Positions 38,765-50,407 of a stretch of DNA of 64,000 bases are shown piece by piece. Both the position numbers and the translations under genes were made by a program. The DNA comes from Ooceraea biroi (lineage: Eukaryota > Arthropoda > Insecta > Hymenoptera > Formicidae). The first letter of the stretch is position 1. Every line of letters starts with the position of its first letter. The notes under the pieces were generated by a model that saw only the letters and a program-made list of their open reading frames with translations, ran no database searches and was not told where the DNA came from. Location of the stretch: the NCBI RefSeq assembly GCF_003672135.1, contig NC_039508.1, positions 13,651,945 through 13,715,944 of the forward strand, in the 5' to 3' direction.

Positions 38765-39484
38765 GGGGGGAGCCTGCTCTAGAACGCTGAAAATAAGGTA
38801 TATTTTACGAATTGTTTTTGGAGAAACTATACAGCGGATCATTATAAAACTTTGATGCATTTATTAGTACATGTTTAAAGATAAAAAAAATTATTTTTTG
38901 ATTTGAATATATCGCTTGTAGAGGTCGTCCTGGAGAAATATTAGTGCGGCCGCGTCGCCGGCATTGCAAATTGGTGAGCATTCTTCTGCCTCCAAATTTC
39001 GTCTAAACTGAAAAATTGAAATATGTTCTCGTTATTTATGAATGCCCATCGTCGATGAACCAAAGAGAGAAGAAAAAAGTTGAAAAGTGCCAAAATGGTG
39101 GAGCTTAGAACACAAAAGTACGATTTTTAGGCAAAGTTTTTGAACTTTTTCATGCAAAAATAATTGTTTAACTTAATGTTTTTATGAATATTAAAGGTTC
39201 ATCGACGATGGGAATTCATAAATAACAAGAAAATATTTCAATTTTTCAGTTTGGATGAAATTTGGAGGCAGGAGAATGCTCACCAATTTACAATGCCGGC
39301 TGCACTAAGATGCCTCCAGGACGACCTCTACAGGCGATATATTCAAATCAAAAAATAATTTTTTTATCTTTAAACATGTACTAATAAATGCATCAAAGTT
39401 TTATAATGATCCGCTGTATAGTTTCTCCAAAAACAATTCGTAAAATTATACCTTATTTTCAACGTTCTAAAGCAGGCTCCCCCC
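38765..39484. mobile_element. foldback MITE, copy 2, TTAA flanks
   Basis: A 720-bp element between TTAA (38761-38764) and TTAA (39485-39488), collinear with and in the same orientation as the copy at 27.5 kb; I counted roughly 15 differences by eye. The left arm (38765-39061) and right arm (39196-39484) are about 290-bp imperfect inverted repeats around a 134-bp centre. Flanking DNA differs from copy 1, so the two are separate insertions and not a segmental duplication. Confidence 0.93.
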
Positions 39485-39529
39485 TTAAGTTATTTATATT
39501 CTCTGTTCGGTTTGAACATATTCTCGACG

Positions 39530-39550
39530 CGATTATATTTAATATAATCG
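39530..39550. repeat. AT-rich palindrome
   Basis: CGATTATATT-T-AATATAATCG, a perfect 10-bp inverted repeat with one central base, 42 bp after the TTAA of foldback copy 2. Confidence 0.8.
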
Positions 39551-39605
39551 TATGATCGTTTCGAATCGCGAATATTGTTTATGTGCAAACTACGTGTAGT
39601 TCGAC

Positions 39606-40289
39606 ATGGAATGGCACGGCCCGCACGTTCCGCGACTTTACTGGGCTCCGAATAAACGAGAGTCGGTCATTTCTATTTCTAGGCACCGCCGACGATGGTC
39701 TTCGAGGTCCCGCGTCCCAGGGTTACATCACTCGCACAATATAACGAAACGAAACGAATCGGAGGAGGACGCATGTCGTAACTCGCACGTACGTTTTACG
39801 GATGCGACGGTAGATGCAAATAGCGGCGATGACGATTGGCGTCCGGCGACCCGACGACCCCACGGTCGGTGGTCCAATTTGCGGCTGACTTTGTCCAATT
39901 ACCCGCCATTAGGCATTACCCAGCGCTGGCGCAAGACTCCTACGCCAACTTCCCTGTCGGGTAACCACCGTTTCTCGTCGACCCCTCGCCTGCCCTCCTC
40001 GATAATCCATCCCCTCATCCTCGCGTCTTGGGTCCCCCGGGTCCAAGAATACCAACGACGAGCGCGTAATACCGGTTGTTCCGAGGCATGGCCGGTCTTA
40101 CCACGCCGCTTTCCACGGGTCTGGAAAGAGGAACGGTGCCCCGACAACACGAGAAAGTCGGCGCCCCGATATCGGCGTACTGATTTGCATGCACAAACAC
40201 GAGCGCGCGTCCGACGTCTGAATCGGCCGAATCGAGTAATCGCCCCGGATATGCGTTTTGGCTCGCTCTTGTGCCTCGATGGACGTTAA
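39606..40289 (+). CDS. longest ORF of the window (227 codons), doubtful
   Basis: ATG-initiated and open for 684 bases, the longest ORF here. The product is rich in Arg, Pro, Ser, Trp and His, with no hydrophobic core pattern, no signal peptide and no motif I recognise. The codon pattern follows the GC-rich DNA, and minus-strand ORFs cover 39899-40200. The start lies about 120 bp beyond foldback copy 2. Most likely a chance ORF; a lineage-specific gene cannot be excluded. Confidence 0.12.
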   Translation: MEWHGPHVPRLYWAPNKRESVISISRHRRRWSSRSRVPGLHHSHNITKRNESEEDACRNSHVRFTDATVDANSGDDDWRPATRRPHGRWSNLRLTLSNYPPLGITQRWRKTPTPTSLSGNHRFSSTPRLPSSIIHPLILASWVPRVQEYQRRARNTGCSEAWPVLPRRFPRVWKEERCPDNTRKSAPRYRRTDLHAQTRARVRRLNRPNRVIAPDMRFGSLLCLDGR

Positions 40290-43200
40290 CGAATATTAAT
40301 GATCGAAATAATTATCTCGTCGAAAACGCCGCTCGCGTCGCAACTGACGGTTAGTGGCACGGCTAGATTACCATATATTGTATTTAGATGGAAATGTCCG
40401 AATATCTCTCGTCAGAGCTACATGTAAAACTTTGAAAGATCGTATGCGAATAAATATTAATGGATTCTAAAGAAGAAAATTTCGGAAGTGCACGAACACA
40501 CGTATGTAGAAGAAAACGTCATAGTAAAGTGTGACGTACGCGTGTCGTGTTTGCAGAAATCGTCATCGCGTGCAGTAGGTCCGACATAATTAGGAAATAA
40601 CTTTGTCAATCAACGAACAGTCGCGAACTCTGATCCTGTCGAGTCTACGAACGCTTTTATGATTACGTCGCTATTTTGTGGAAGCGAGATGGAAGACGAG
40701 AGAGGATCACGGAGGAGTGACGACAGTAATAGTGGTTGTGGGCATATACTACGTCGGAAGGTAAGAATTCCAGGAATTTCGGGCAATTTTAACGGCGCAG
40801 GCGCCAGGACTCCTCCGCGAGAGAAGCGAGGTCCTGAATGAGAGTGGCTGGATATGGTCATGGGGGCCCACTGGGCTAACAAGGTGGGCCCGCCTCGCGT
40901 AATGACGGGTTTCGCACGGGGCCCCGCACTTATTGCCTTTTATTTATTTTTAATCTCCCGCACACCACACAGAGACGCGTACGGGAACGGATGGACGGAC
41001 AGGCGGACAGACGTATCGCAGGAGGGCACATCCGGGCCCAAGGGCCCACCGCGGGCGCGCCGTGGCGCGCGGGCTGCCTCCGCCGCGATTCATTAGTCTT
41101 ATTGGTGGCCGCGACCGATTAACGGCCGATCTGCGCGACTCCGGCCGATTTACGAGCCACTCTTTTGTCAGGACTGCTTCATTCGTCGCTTTCTTCATCG
41201 CGAGTGAATCGATCACCGTACTACCTCGCGACTTATTAATTCGCCGGCTCCCTAACTCGGCGCTAATTATCTCATCGGACCCGTCTCACGGCGCACGGAG
41301 GAACGATTGGATATCGACTTTCAACAGCTAATTTAACAAAAACCTTCAACTTTATCACGGAGCTTTCTTGCCCGAGCCGAATCGCTAACGAAGACTGAGA
41401 TACCAGAATATTAATATCTAGTGGACATGATCATTAGTGAAGGAAGGTTTACGCACAGATACAAATTGAAACGTTTCACTAAAATGTGCATTTGTGTTGT
41501 TTTTCCGCGAGATTTTCATCGTTAATCGGATCCCTAATGCTCGACGTTGTCTGATTTTGATCTGAAGATAATTAACTCTTCGTTATCGTTGGCATCATAC
41601 CGCGACATTATACCTTATTCATGGCATAATGGCCTGGGATAATCGTCAACGTTTACGTCGCGCCTGTTCTCGTGTCATCGCGGCGATGACACCCGGGTGT
41701 GACGATCGTGTCCGGCTGCTTAACGATTCCGCGGATAAGCCGCTCTCCCCCTGTCTCGTCTCCGGTGTGTTTCCTTAACGACACCACGGGCCCGAGGATA
41801 CTCAGCAACGTATAATCAACACATTTTTATGTCCCGCAGCCAAACTCCTCTTCTGAATGGCCTGCACGCCCGGTGGTGAAGCGCGCGCCCTTCTCCCCGC
41901 CTCCCCCTGCAGCTCTAGCTGCTCGTTTTTCTGCTTTTTTTTTCTTCTTACCTCCTGTCTCTTTCTCTTCCTCGTTCTTCTCGCCCCGTTCTCTTACTTC
42001 TTTTTCTCTTCTCCCTTTTTTTTACTCCCCGGGCAGGGAAAGGGGGAGGCCTCGCGAAATTACTCGACCACCTTGGGCGCCAGCGCGGCCGTCGCGCGCG
42101 CAGTGCAGCCTTCTCTCGCAATTTGCCAATCGGGCCCCGGGCCCACGGATCGTTCATTTGCATTTTACGATTTTTCGAAGTGAAATTAACACGGCGCCTT
42201 CCGCTCCCCACCATCGTGCGTCTCCTCGCACGCAATCTTTTTCTCTTTCCTGCACCCAGAGCGCGCGGGCCTTCTTGTCTCGCGTCAGGTCGGCTTCTGG
42301 GCCGGTCCCCGCGGCACGGCCCACCGACCCAGAAAGCCGACGACGCGGTCGCCGTCCTTGCAAAATATCGAGGAGCGCGGAAATTGATCGGCTATCGACC
42401 GATCGATCGACCCGATCGTGGTGGCGACGCTCAGTAATTAAGAAAGCGTAAAGGGTTCTTTTTGCGTCGGACGATAATTAAGTATTTTCACAAAGTAATC
42501 ATAAGACTTCCTTTTCGGGCGATTTTAATCGATCTTAATTTTAACCGCACCGACTCGTCCGGACGAAAACATGTTACACGGAGTGTCAATAACAGTGATA
42601 ATGATCCTGGAGACCACCAGAGGAAGGACGCTAATCGCTCAGGATATTGAAATCGCTAACGGCACCCGCGTTCGGTCGTGCGAGTGTTGTGTCAGTGCGG
42701 TGCAATAGAAAATAATCCCTAATCAAGGCACCAAGAGCGACGAATTCCGGACGAGGAGCGAGAGGTGGCCGATCGGCAACTGGCAATTCGGGGCAATTTT
42801 TATGGGATACCTTCGACCGAGGGGACCCACCTCCTCGTTTTCTAAGGTAGCATTCCCGATAATTCCGCGGAAACAAGATAATCGGACTGTTACTACGACC
42901 ACGAGCAGTGACCCATCGTCGTAAAACGCTTAACCACGAGTTCCCTGGCGATTCGTTCGCGGAAGCGAAAACGTTCGTTGTAAAAAACACAAGAAAAAAT
43001 GAAAAAAGGAAAAAAAAGGAAAAGAGAACGCTCGCGGGCATTAGCTCGTTCGCGACGGAATTGTCGAAACCGTCGAGCACGGCAGTCTCCGGGCGATGTG
43101 CCAGATGACCATTCGAAAAAAATTAATTTCTATGAACGCGCATGTCTACTTCGCTGTACTTCTCCGTTCGGAAGCGACGAAATGCGTCGCCGAAAGCACA

Positions 43201-44205
43201 GCTTCGAGGTAAAAAGCGAAGAAAACGCGCTCATGACAAAGACTGCTATGTTTGTTGCGAAAACGACGTTAACTGTGCTTTGCTTACAAGAATGTGAAAG
43301 CAACGTTCAATATGTTACAGTTACAGAAGAATCAATCGTTACCTCAGAGTTCTCATTGTGAATCAAATTTGCGGTAAAGTATTATAAATGAAGGACCCAT
43401 CATAAGATTGCCAATTCTGGCGATTTATCAAAGGCATCTTTGTCCAGTGTTAAAGACCCAATTTGTCGCGACAATGTAAAATCGCAATAGTGCGATGTGG
43501 AATACGACAATAACGGTTTACCGTAACAGAAAAGCTTTCGAAGCGAGATAAGCGCATTCTCGTCGATTCTCCCGGCGATCCGGTGACGGTTATCGTCTGG
43601 TTTAACGTCGCGGACCGGTTAATAACGCCGATGGAACAAGGAGAACGTCTTTTCCGTGACGATGTGAGGTCCAACATTCGTGACCAGACGAGCCTCTCTA
43701 CGAACGCGCTAGGACGAAGGACGCAAGAACGAACGGAGGGCCGAGAGCGCGAGTCAGCCTCGTTACGCGGTTGTTACCTGCCCATTGGCGTATTCATCTA
43801 CCGTATTAACATTTACAAAATAAATTTATGAAAAAGATTATGTTTTTCCCTAATATCTTCGAGATCCTCGCAATGACGATTTAATATCGCTGTCATGTAC
43901 GCAAATTTAAGGGATTTTGATGTATCTTATAACTTTAATTGCGATGCTCTAAATTTCTGATTTGATAGTCTCCATTCATTACGAATATAATATTATAATT
44001 ATTTCATTAAAACTGTAAGATATGTTATTAATAATGTCTCTCTCAGTAATATTTCATTAGTAATTTTATATACCTTGATTATAATCCTGACATTTCCAAG
44101 TCAATGTTACATCGTAATAAGAGAGAAATGAGAAAATACAAGTCCTACACACACTCGTCGTTGGGGTTTAATGGATTTAAGGTGCTCATGCGCGAACGCC
44201 TAATC
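40290..44205. other. non-coding stretch, no gene recognised
   Basis: GC-rich DNA with three GGGCCC pairs (40864-40876, 41034-41048, 42132-42145), a pyrimidine-rich tract (41920-42025) and AT-rich DNA at 43800-44110. ORFs around 41857-42451 are low-complexity on one strand and basic on the other, and are rejected. Confidence 0.5.
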
Positions 44206-44211
44206 AGAGCC

Positions 44212-44421
44212 CTATCCACCTACGAATCCGCCGCAAAATCGTGGAATGCCTGACCGGCGCAATTCCGCGCCAGCGAAAGCCGCAATTCTCTCTGTAATTG
44301 TATACCATATCCCGGACTTGGCGTAGTCACGACGCCAGAAGCTGAACGGAACCGTTTCATGCACAGCAGACATGCCCCGCGCGATACGCTGAAGGAGATT
44401 GAGATCTCCTTTCGCGTCCAT
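44212..44421 (-). CDS. possible ORF, 69 codons, unrecognised
   Basis: ATG-initiated minus-strand ORF with a well-balanced, protein-like product (for example LNLLQRIARGMSAVHE near the N-terminus; FCGGFVGG at the end). A strong donor (GGCCG/GTAAGTAATC; exon side ends at 44442) lies about 20 bp upstream on the same strand. If that donor is used the ORF is intronic, so the two readings exclude each other. No family recognised. Confidence 0.2.
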   Translation of the reverse strand: MDAKGDLNLLQRIARGMSAVHETVPFSFWRRDYAKSGIWYTITERIAAFAGAELRRSGIPRFCGGFVGG

Positions 44422-44449
44422 CCAGAGCTGTGATTACTTACCGGCCGCG

Positions 44450-47360
44450 GATCACGATGGGGTATTAATAACGCGCATTTCGCTCGTCCACGTGAATAGA
44501 GCCGGCTCGCCTAATTGAGCGTAATGGCGGCTATTAGACCGGCGTTTCATATATTTCCACGGGGCTCCTCATCCACCGGAACTTGCTTTCCTCTCGCTCT
44601 TTCCGGACTATCAGCCAGTTTGTACCCAAGAAACTCCAACGGTCAAATAACACGGGACATCCGTTGGAACGTCCCTCGACTAAGAATTACAGAATTGCAG
44701 ATTTCGATCCTCAAGGTGCAAGTACAAAGTTCCCAAAGCGAGAAAAGGACCTCACGACGAATTTTTTGACGAGTCTGCGATGGCGCCTTTCGAATCCTCG
44801 ACTTTGGAACTCTTCATCGAGCAACCCCTGTTCACGGTTGGAATTTCTATGACTTTCAGGTATAGACGTTAAATTTACGCCGAAATGTCCACGTGTGCGG
44901 ATCGTCAGTCAACGGAGGAAATCATCAGTGGGGCCTGCACGAGGGCCCTTCGGAAGGTTCGAAACCCACGCCAGTGACGGACCACCAGGGAGCCGCCACG
45001 CCCCCAGCGGACTGAGCTTACCTACGCGATCTCTCGTACGCATACACGTTCATCCGCGCGCGCGTATACGCTTGCACACATGTATATGTAGACGTGCACA
45101 TGCATCAACCGTCTGGTACGCGCAAATGATTCGAATGTACCGAGAGAGGCGGAAGATGGTGGGTCCGGGAGGACACGCGGCGCGCAATGGCGGTCCTCGA
45201 ATTACTCCCTGACTCGTGCGCACGTCCTTCCTCCGGAACGGATTACGATGAAGGACAGGAGGGAAGAAAGGAGGGACGAAGGAACAGTGTCGACAGCATA
45301 ATCGTCGGGTCAGCGCCCAAGATTTGCCTCGTGCAAATATCCACGCCAACGCGACTGGACGGAGTCGAGTCCTCTCGCGGCCCTCAGGCTACCGGGGTTC
45401 CAGAGACGGGGCGAACCCTTCGCGTGTACAAGGGCCGTGACTGGGGAGGAGGGCATGTTCCGCGCGGGAGGTTCCTCTTTTTATCGTCGGTGGCGTGGGA
45501 GTCAGAGGCTCAATAAACACTCGGCGCCTCCGATCGCCACGCAGCGCTACGAAATTGCTAGCGATTCGATGATCTTTTGAAAGTCATTTGTGATTCCAAT
45601 TAACCGTGCTGAGTCGCAGACATCGTTACGTATGATAGAAATAACGGTGCACTTACCCCTCACTGCTATCGGGATCTCGCACTCTGCAACGATTCGATGC
45701 CAATGATTTATCGCGTGGACGATGATCCGGCGACCCTCGATCGTTCCGCAGGCAAATGTCTTTGTTACACGAGCACGATCCACGTAGAGGCGTTACACCT
45801 GATCGGGTGATGCATCGCGGTACGTGCTTGATATCTCACGGGAGCCTCGCGTGGGATGACGGCAGGTGGGAAGGTCAGGGGGTGTGGATCAGAGAATATT
45901 CTTCTCATATATATATATACGAGCTCGCGGACCTGCAATTAGAACAGACGCATTGTGGGTGAGTGCGGCTCGGCAGTAAATCAAGGACTGCTCGCGCGAT
46001 GACAGCCTCGAGGAGAGAAACTGGCATCTCGGAGCGTAACGCGACGAAATGTTGGGCAGCGCTCGTTGCACAAATCACGTGCACAAACCGATAAAATCTA
46101 TGAAGGCGCACAAAAACTTTCACCGAAAAAAAGGCTTTTATTTTGAAATTATTCTACTCTTTTTTTACAAATTTATCTAAATTTCATAATCACGTAATGT
46201 GCAGCGATGATATGAAATAGAACGAGATCGCGTCATCTCCTCGCATTAATATTGCCCATTATTCATCCTTAAGTATCAAAGCTGCCCCGTGACACGTATT
46301 GGGAGAATCGTTCCTGCGGACGAAAACCAGTCGTTTCTCCAGATTTTGCGACATGTGAAATCACATCGATAGGCATTCGTTCGTCACGGTCACGCCGATA
46401 ATCTCTGGCGCGAAAATTGGTGCTTGTCCCCTCGCGACCGCACGGGGAAGAACATAGGACAATTCCTAGCGAATTCATAGACGGACAGGAATGCAATATT
46501 GCCTGCAGTCTGTCACGCATTCGATCCGGTCGGACGATAGCGATAGCGAGCGAGCGAGCATACGCACGCGGCCCCCAGACGATCTCATCCCTTCTGGTTT
46601 TATTACGCGCCCGCAGACGCATATCGGACGATAAAGTACGGCTGTAGTTTGGGATTTGTCCGTCGCGTATTAATCTCGGCATATTTATGTCGCGGCGGAT
46701 AGAAAAAAACGATAGCGGGCTACTCGCTTCTCTTCGTGACCGGCGATTCAAGCAAAGACGTTTGTTTTGAGAGATCAAGCCGGTCCTTATGTCCCGTCAG
46801 AAGCTTGTCTCGCATCATCACGCATATTTTAAGATGCACGCTTATTAATATTTGTAGCACTCGACTCAGTCAAATGTACTAATCAAAAATAACCGCTAGT
46901 TTATGTATCATTTTTGAATATTTTATTAGTTTAAATGTACCTATGTATATGCTCTCTTTGCAAATGATGGATAATTCTAAATCGGAAGAGTCCATTCCCA
47001 TTACGTCGCAATAAAAATGGATTAATGATAGTTAGAGAAAGTTAGACTTGCGCTGAAGTGACAGAAATTATCACGTTTAAGCAACGAATCCAAGAAACTT
47101 TGACGTTTTTTCTGACGTTTTCGTTTAACGTCTCAGCCGGGCGGAGAAACCGTCTAATACAGCATTTTTCTTTCCCTCTGCGGAGGAGTCTGATCAATCG
47201 ACGTCGTGGAAAATCGTGTGGGCAAGGAAAGAAAGAAAGTATCGTGAAGGAAAGGGACGCGGTAACGACAGCAGTTTCGACGACAGAATTTTCGAGACAG
47301 CTCGCAATCGACTCAGCTACCACCGGGCTTAGTTCTCGGTCTCGCGTTTTTCGTGAAGCA
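44450..47360. other. non-coding stretch, no gene recognised
   Basis: GC-rich to 46,120 and AT-rich at 46,830-47,040. Contains a TA repeat (45908-45920). ORFs at 44895-45516 and 46269-46778 are Arg-rich or begin with non-ATG codons and match nothing I know. Confidence 0.5.
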
Positions 47361-47361
47361 G

Positions 47362-47475
47362 GTGGAGATCGGCGTTATGTTAATGGAGTTTCGAGAGATC
47401 CCAGCTAACCATATGTTATCCCGCGCTGTGGCTGCGAAGGTGGGCGGCAAGGCTGGCCCGAGCCAGAAGTACTAA
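47362..47475 (+). CDS. possible 3'-terminal coding exon, unrecognised
   Basis: A pyrimidine-rich stretch followed by GAAGCAG (AG at 47360-47361) forms a fair acceptor. The frame GTG GAG ATC... is then open for 37 codons and ends in TAA directly followed by TAG (47473-47478). Third positions are mostly G or C and the inferred C-terminus is AAKVGGKAGPSQKY. No domain can be named, and the upstream exon is not identified. A chance ORF of this length is quite possible. Confidence 0.17.
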   Translation: MEIGVMLMEFREIPANHMLSRAVAAKVGGKAGPSQKY

Positions 47476-47479
47476 TAGG

Positions 47480-49214
47480 AGCCCTTCTTCGCAGAAGCGA
47501 CCTTGTGGTAAACGAAACCTCACCCTCGGCGCACCGATCATTCCGAGAGGCGGCCGACGATCTGCCCCACGACCGGTAGGAACGGAAGCTAATTTGTAAA
47601 TCATCTAGAAAAATCGCGCGTCCCGTTGCCGCCCCGAATTACGCGCGATTCCATCGCCTGACTCGATGATACCTCGTTACGGCAGTTTTGTAACTTTGTT
47701 GGAGTCTGATGGAGTCGCGCGCGTTACGCGACATCTGCGCGAACGCCAATAATGAGGAATTCTGCGGTACACCAAGCGGAAGCGCATATCGTCACCGAGC
47801 GGCGCGAAGGCACTAACTAACGAAATAACTCAGAGCGGATTTCGTCTACAGTTAACCGCGATCGGCTCAATGCTGCTTCCTTAATTGTGCAATGCAACGG
47901 GTGACGCCGTTAAAATACCGCGAGGATGAATAACGCGCGGCCGAGAATTAATCCGCGTGTCCGATGCCGGGGTACGAGATAAAGGGTGCACACGAGAGAG
48001 GAGTGATAGGACGTCGTGGAGCGAGGAAGGCGAAGTCGGCGCTTTTGACCGGGACACCCCGTGGCGCGCGACATGCCTGGTCTGACCGCCATTTAGCGTG
48101 AACCTGTCTCCGACTGGACCCGCTCTCGAGCCAGACTGCTTCTTCATTTTCGAAAAATAAATATTTCGAGTGTGTGGAGCGACGCGCGCGATCGTGCCGC
48201 TCGTTATATCTGATTCTTATAAAAGCTCGGCTGACCTTCGGCTCGAATTAACGCTGCGATTTGCATATAATGACAAGATTTCTAAAATCCGAGAGCGCGA
48301 TGGAATTTTTCCGTTTCCAAGAACTTGGAATGTTCGGGCTGACTTTACGCGACTAAGGTCTCTATCATCCTCGGCGCTTCGATCGCCAATATCGTCCCGT
48401 CACGCGATTCACGTTTTATCGGGCAGACGGTTTCAATGCACGGTACGGCGCGCAATATTTGGAGCGACGTGATCCGTAACGCTCGAGTAACGACTGGCAG
48501 CGCGACTGCGAGGAAAAGTCGAGCGGAAGTTGGGACTTTTACAATCGAAGACCTCCCGTCGCTGCCCGGGCGATTTACGAGGAATACCGAGCACATCGCG
48601 TGTTTGCGCCACGCTTAAAACGCTCGCCGGACGGACACCGGAGCTCGTTCCACCTACGCGGACTCGTCTCGCGTTGGTGATCTGCCACGAAGAGCGGAGA
48701 GGACAGGAGAAGAACGGAGTTGCCGCTGCCGCGAGAGTGGTGCGCGCGGGCGAGCAGAGGGCAGTGATTCCGATGGTGGCGGTGGTCGGTGGTAGTAGGT
48801 CCAGAGTTATGTTACGACCGGCCATAAACGAAATGAGAAAACTGTCCAGCCGCCGTTGAAAAATCTCCGCGGAATACAAATGCTTGATTTTTTGACCGGC
48901 CGACCGCGTTTCCTCGACCGCGCCTAGCGCACCGTGCGGTGCTTTCCTCGCGACGAAGATGACGCGCCTTGCCACGAGGTAAAACGCGAGAGGGTTAATG
49001 TAGCCTGCCATCCTCTGTCCGGAGAACGGAACGTTCAGATGGAGCGTAATGCGCGGGTCGCGCGCAGAAGCGTCATTCTTAAATTTAAAATTACATACAC
49101 CACATCGAGAGAATTATATCGACGTCTTAATGAGAACTTGTCATACTCTGATGACAACTGTGATTACTGAAAACGGGTCGACGGAGGCAGTATATTCTTA
49201 TCGTGTAACTCGCA
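47480..49214. other. non-coding stretch, no gene recognised
   Basis: GC-rich DNA with overlapping ORFs on both strands (48345-49011 minus, 48436-48859 plus), all with basic, repetitive-looking products and mostly non-ATG starts. Nothing recognised. Confidence 0.5.
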
Positions 49215-49379
49215 ATTAATGCCGAGCGCTGTAGTATCTTCCTAATTAATTATCGCGCGTGATTATCTGTTGGTTGTTTTCTCGTTGTCGCGCAGGAGGG
49301 AGACGACTCTAATTGTAAGATTTTCTTGTATCCTTGCGGTGCAGAGAAGTGATTTTTATCCGAGATACGAAACGATTAA
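49215..49379 (+). repeat. duplicated 160-bp segment, copy 1
   Basis: Begins ATTAATGCCGAG and is repeated in the same orientation about 700 bp downstream (49914-50071). The two copies differ by scattered substitutions and a few small indels. It has no coding capacity and no terminal repeats, so it may be a local segmental duplication or two fragments of an unknown interspersed repeat. Confidence 0.9.
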
Positions 49380-49913
49380 CGATGCATCAATAATTACCGG
49401 AAGTTTAACTTCTCTTCGCGATACTTTTCAAGCATGTACAATAATTCAGTTTTACTTCGTATCTGGGCAATTATTTGCCGTTGCTATGTAATTTTCATAA
49501 TTAATCTCTCCCAATCGATTGGCATCCACGGTAGCTGACGGATCTGATAGTTCTCGGACATCCTGTAATTTAAACGTTGCCTGACTTTAATTAAATATTT
49601 ATATATTTAATTAGTCATTAAACATATATATATAAGTAAGTAAACTACTGTTAACTAATCGTGTCTATCTTTTTTATTTATCCTTTTTATTCATTATTCA
49701 ATTCTGTTACCTAAATGCACTCTTTAATTTGGTGATCGATGATTATAACACCTCATTTCCACATATATTTTTTTAGAAAGAAAAGCTATATCGAAATCTC
49801 AAATCGTGAATAGCAAAGTAAATTTACGACATCATTGCTACTTATGTCGTAGCGTTAATATCCGAAGAATCCATACAATCACAAAACTAATCACGTTGTC
49901 ATATAACGCTCCG
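49380..49913. other. AT-rich spacer between duplicated segments
   Basis: AT-rich, with a TA repeat near 49625-49635. I see nothing else in it. Confidence 0.6.
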
Positions 49914-50071
49914 ATTAATGCCGAGTGCTGTAGTATTTTCCTAATTAATTAATCGCGCATGATTATCTGTTGGTTTTCTTGTTGTCGCGCAGGAGGGAGA
50001 CAATACTAAGATTTTCTTGTATCCTCGCGGTGCACAGAAGTGATTTTTATCCAAGATACAAAACAATTTAA
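49914..50071 (+). repeat. duplicated 160-bp segment, copy 2
   Basis: Direct repeat of 49215-49379. Many positions where copy 1 has CG show TG or CA here (for example GAGCGCTG against GAGTGCTG, ATCCGAG against ATCCAAG), a pattern typical of methyl-cytosine decay. Confidence 0.9.
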
Positions 50072-50407
50072 TAAGCCCACTGCGTCACGTCACTGGAAAT
50101 AATTTTGGTTGTGCCCCATTATACGACACGTCAATCCGCGAAGCGAAGCTCGCGGAATACGAATCGCGGCCGTCGATTCTTAAAGCTTCGCCATGAACTC
50201 CTCCGCTCCTCCTCGTCGCGGCTCGCAATTAATCTCGATCGTTCCGTGCCTCCGCCGACCATGCTCTTTCGATCGTTAATTCGGCGCGCACGAAAAGGGG
50301 CCGAGAAAGAGAGATGGAAAGACAGAGGGAAAGGGGGGCTCGGTTCCGCTCGTAAGAAGCGAACACGATGACATTCGTACCGGGCCCGAGAAAACGAGTC
50401 TGAGTAC

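Noticed and set aside
41857..42451. ORFs of 108-192 codons
   Set aside because: Low-complexity Phe/Ser/Leu translation of a pyrimidine-rich tract, with non-ATG starts for the longest.
48433..49011. 192-codon minus-strand ORF
   Set aside because: No recognised domain, overlapping plus-strand ORFs, and a composition set by local GC.
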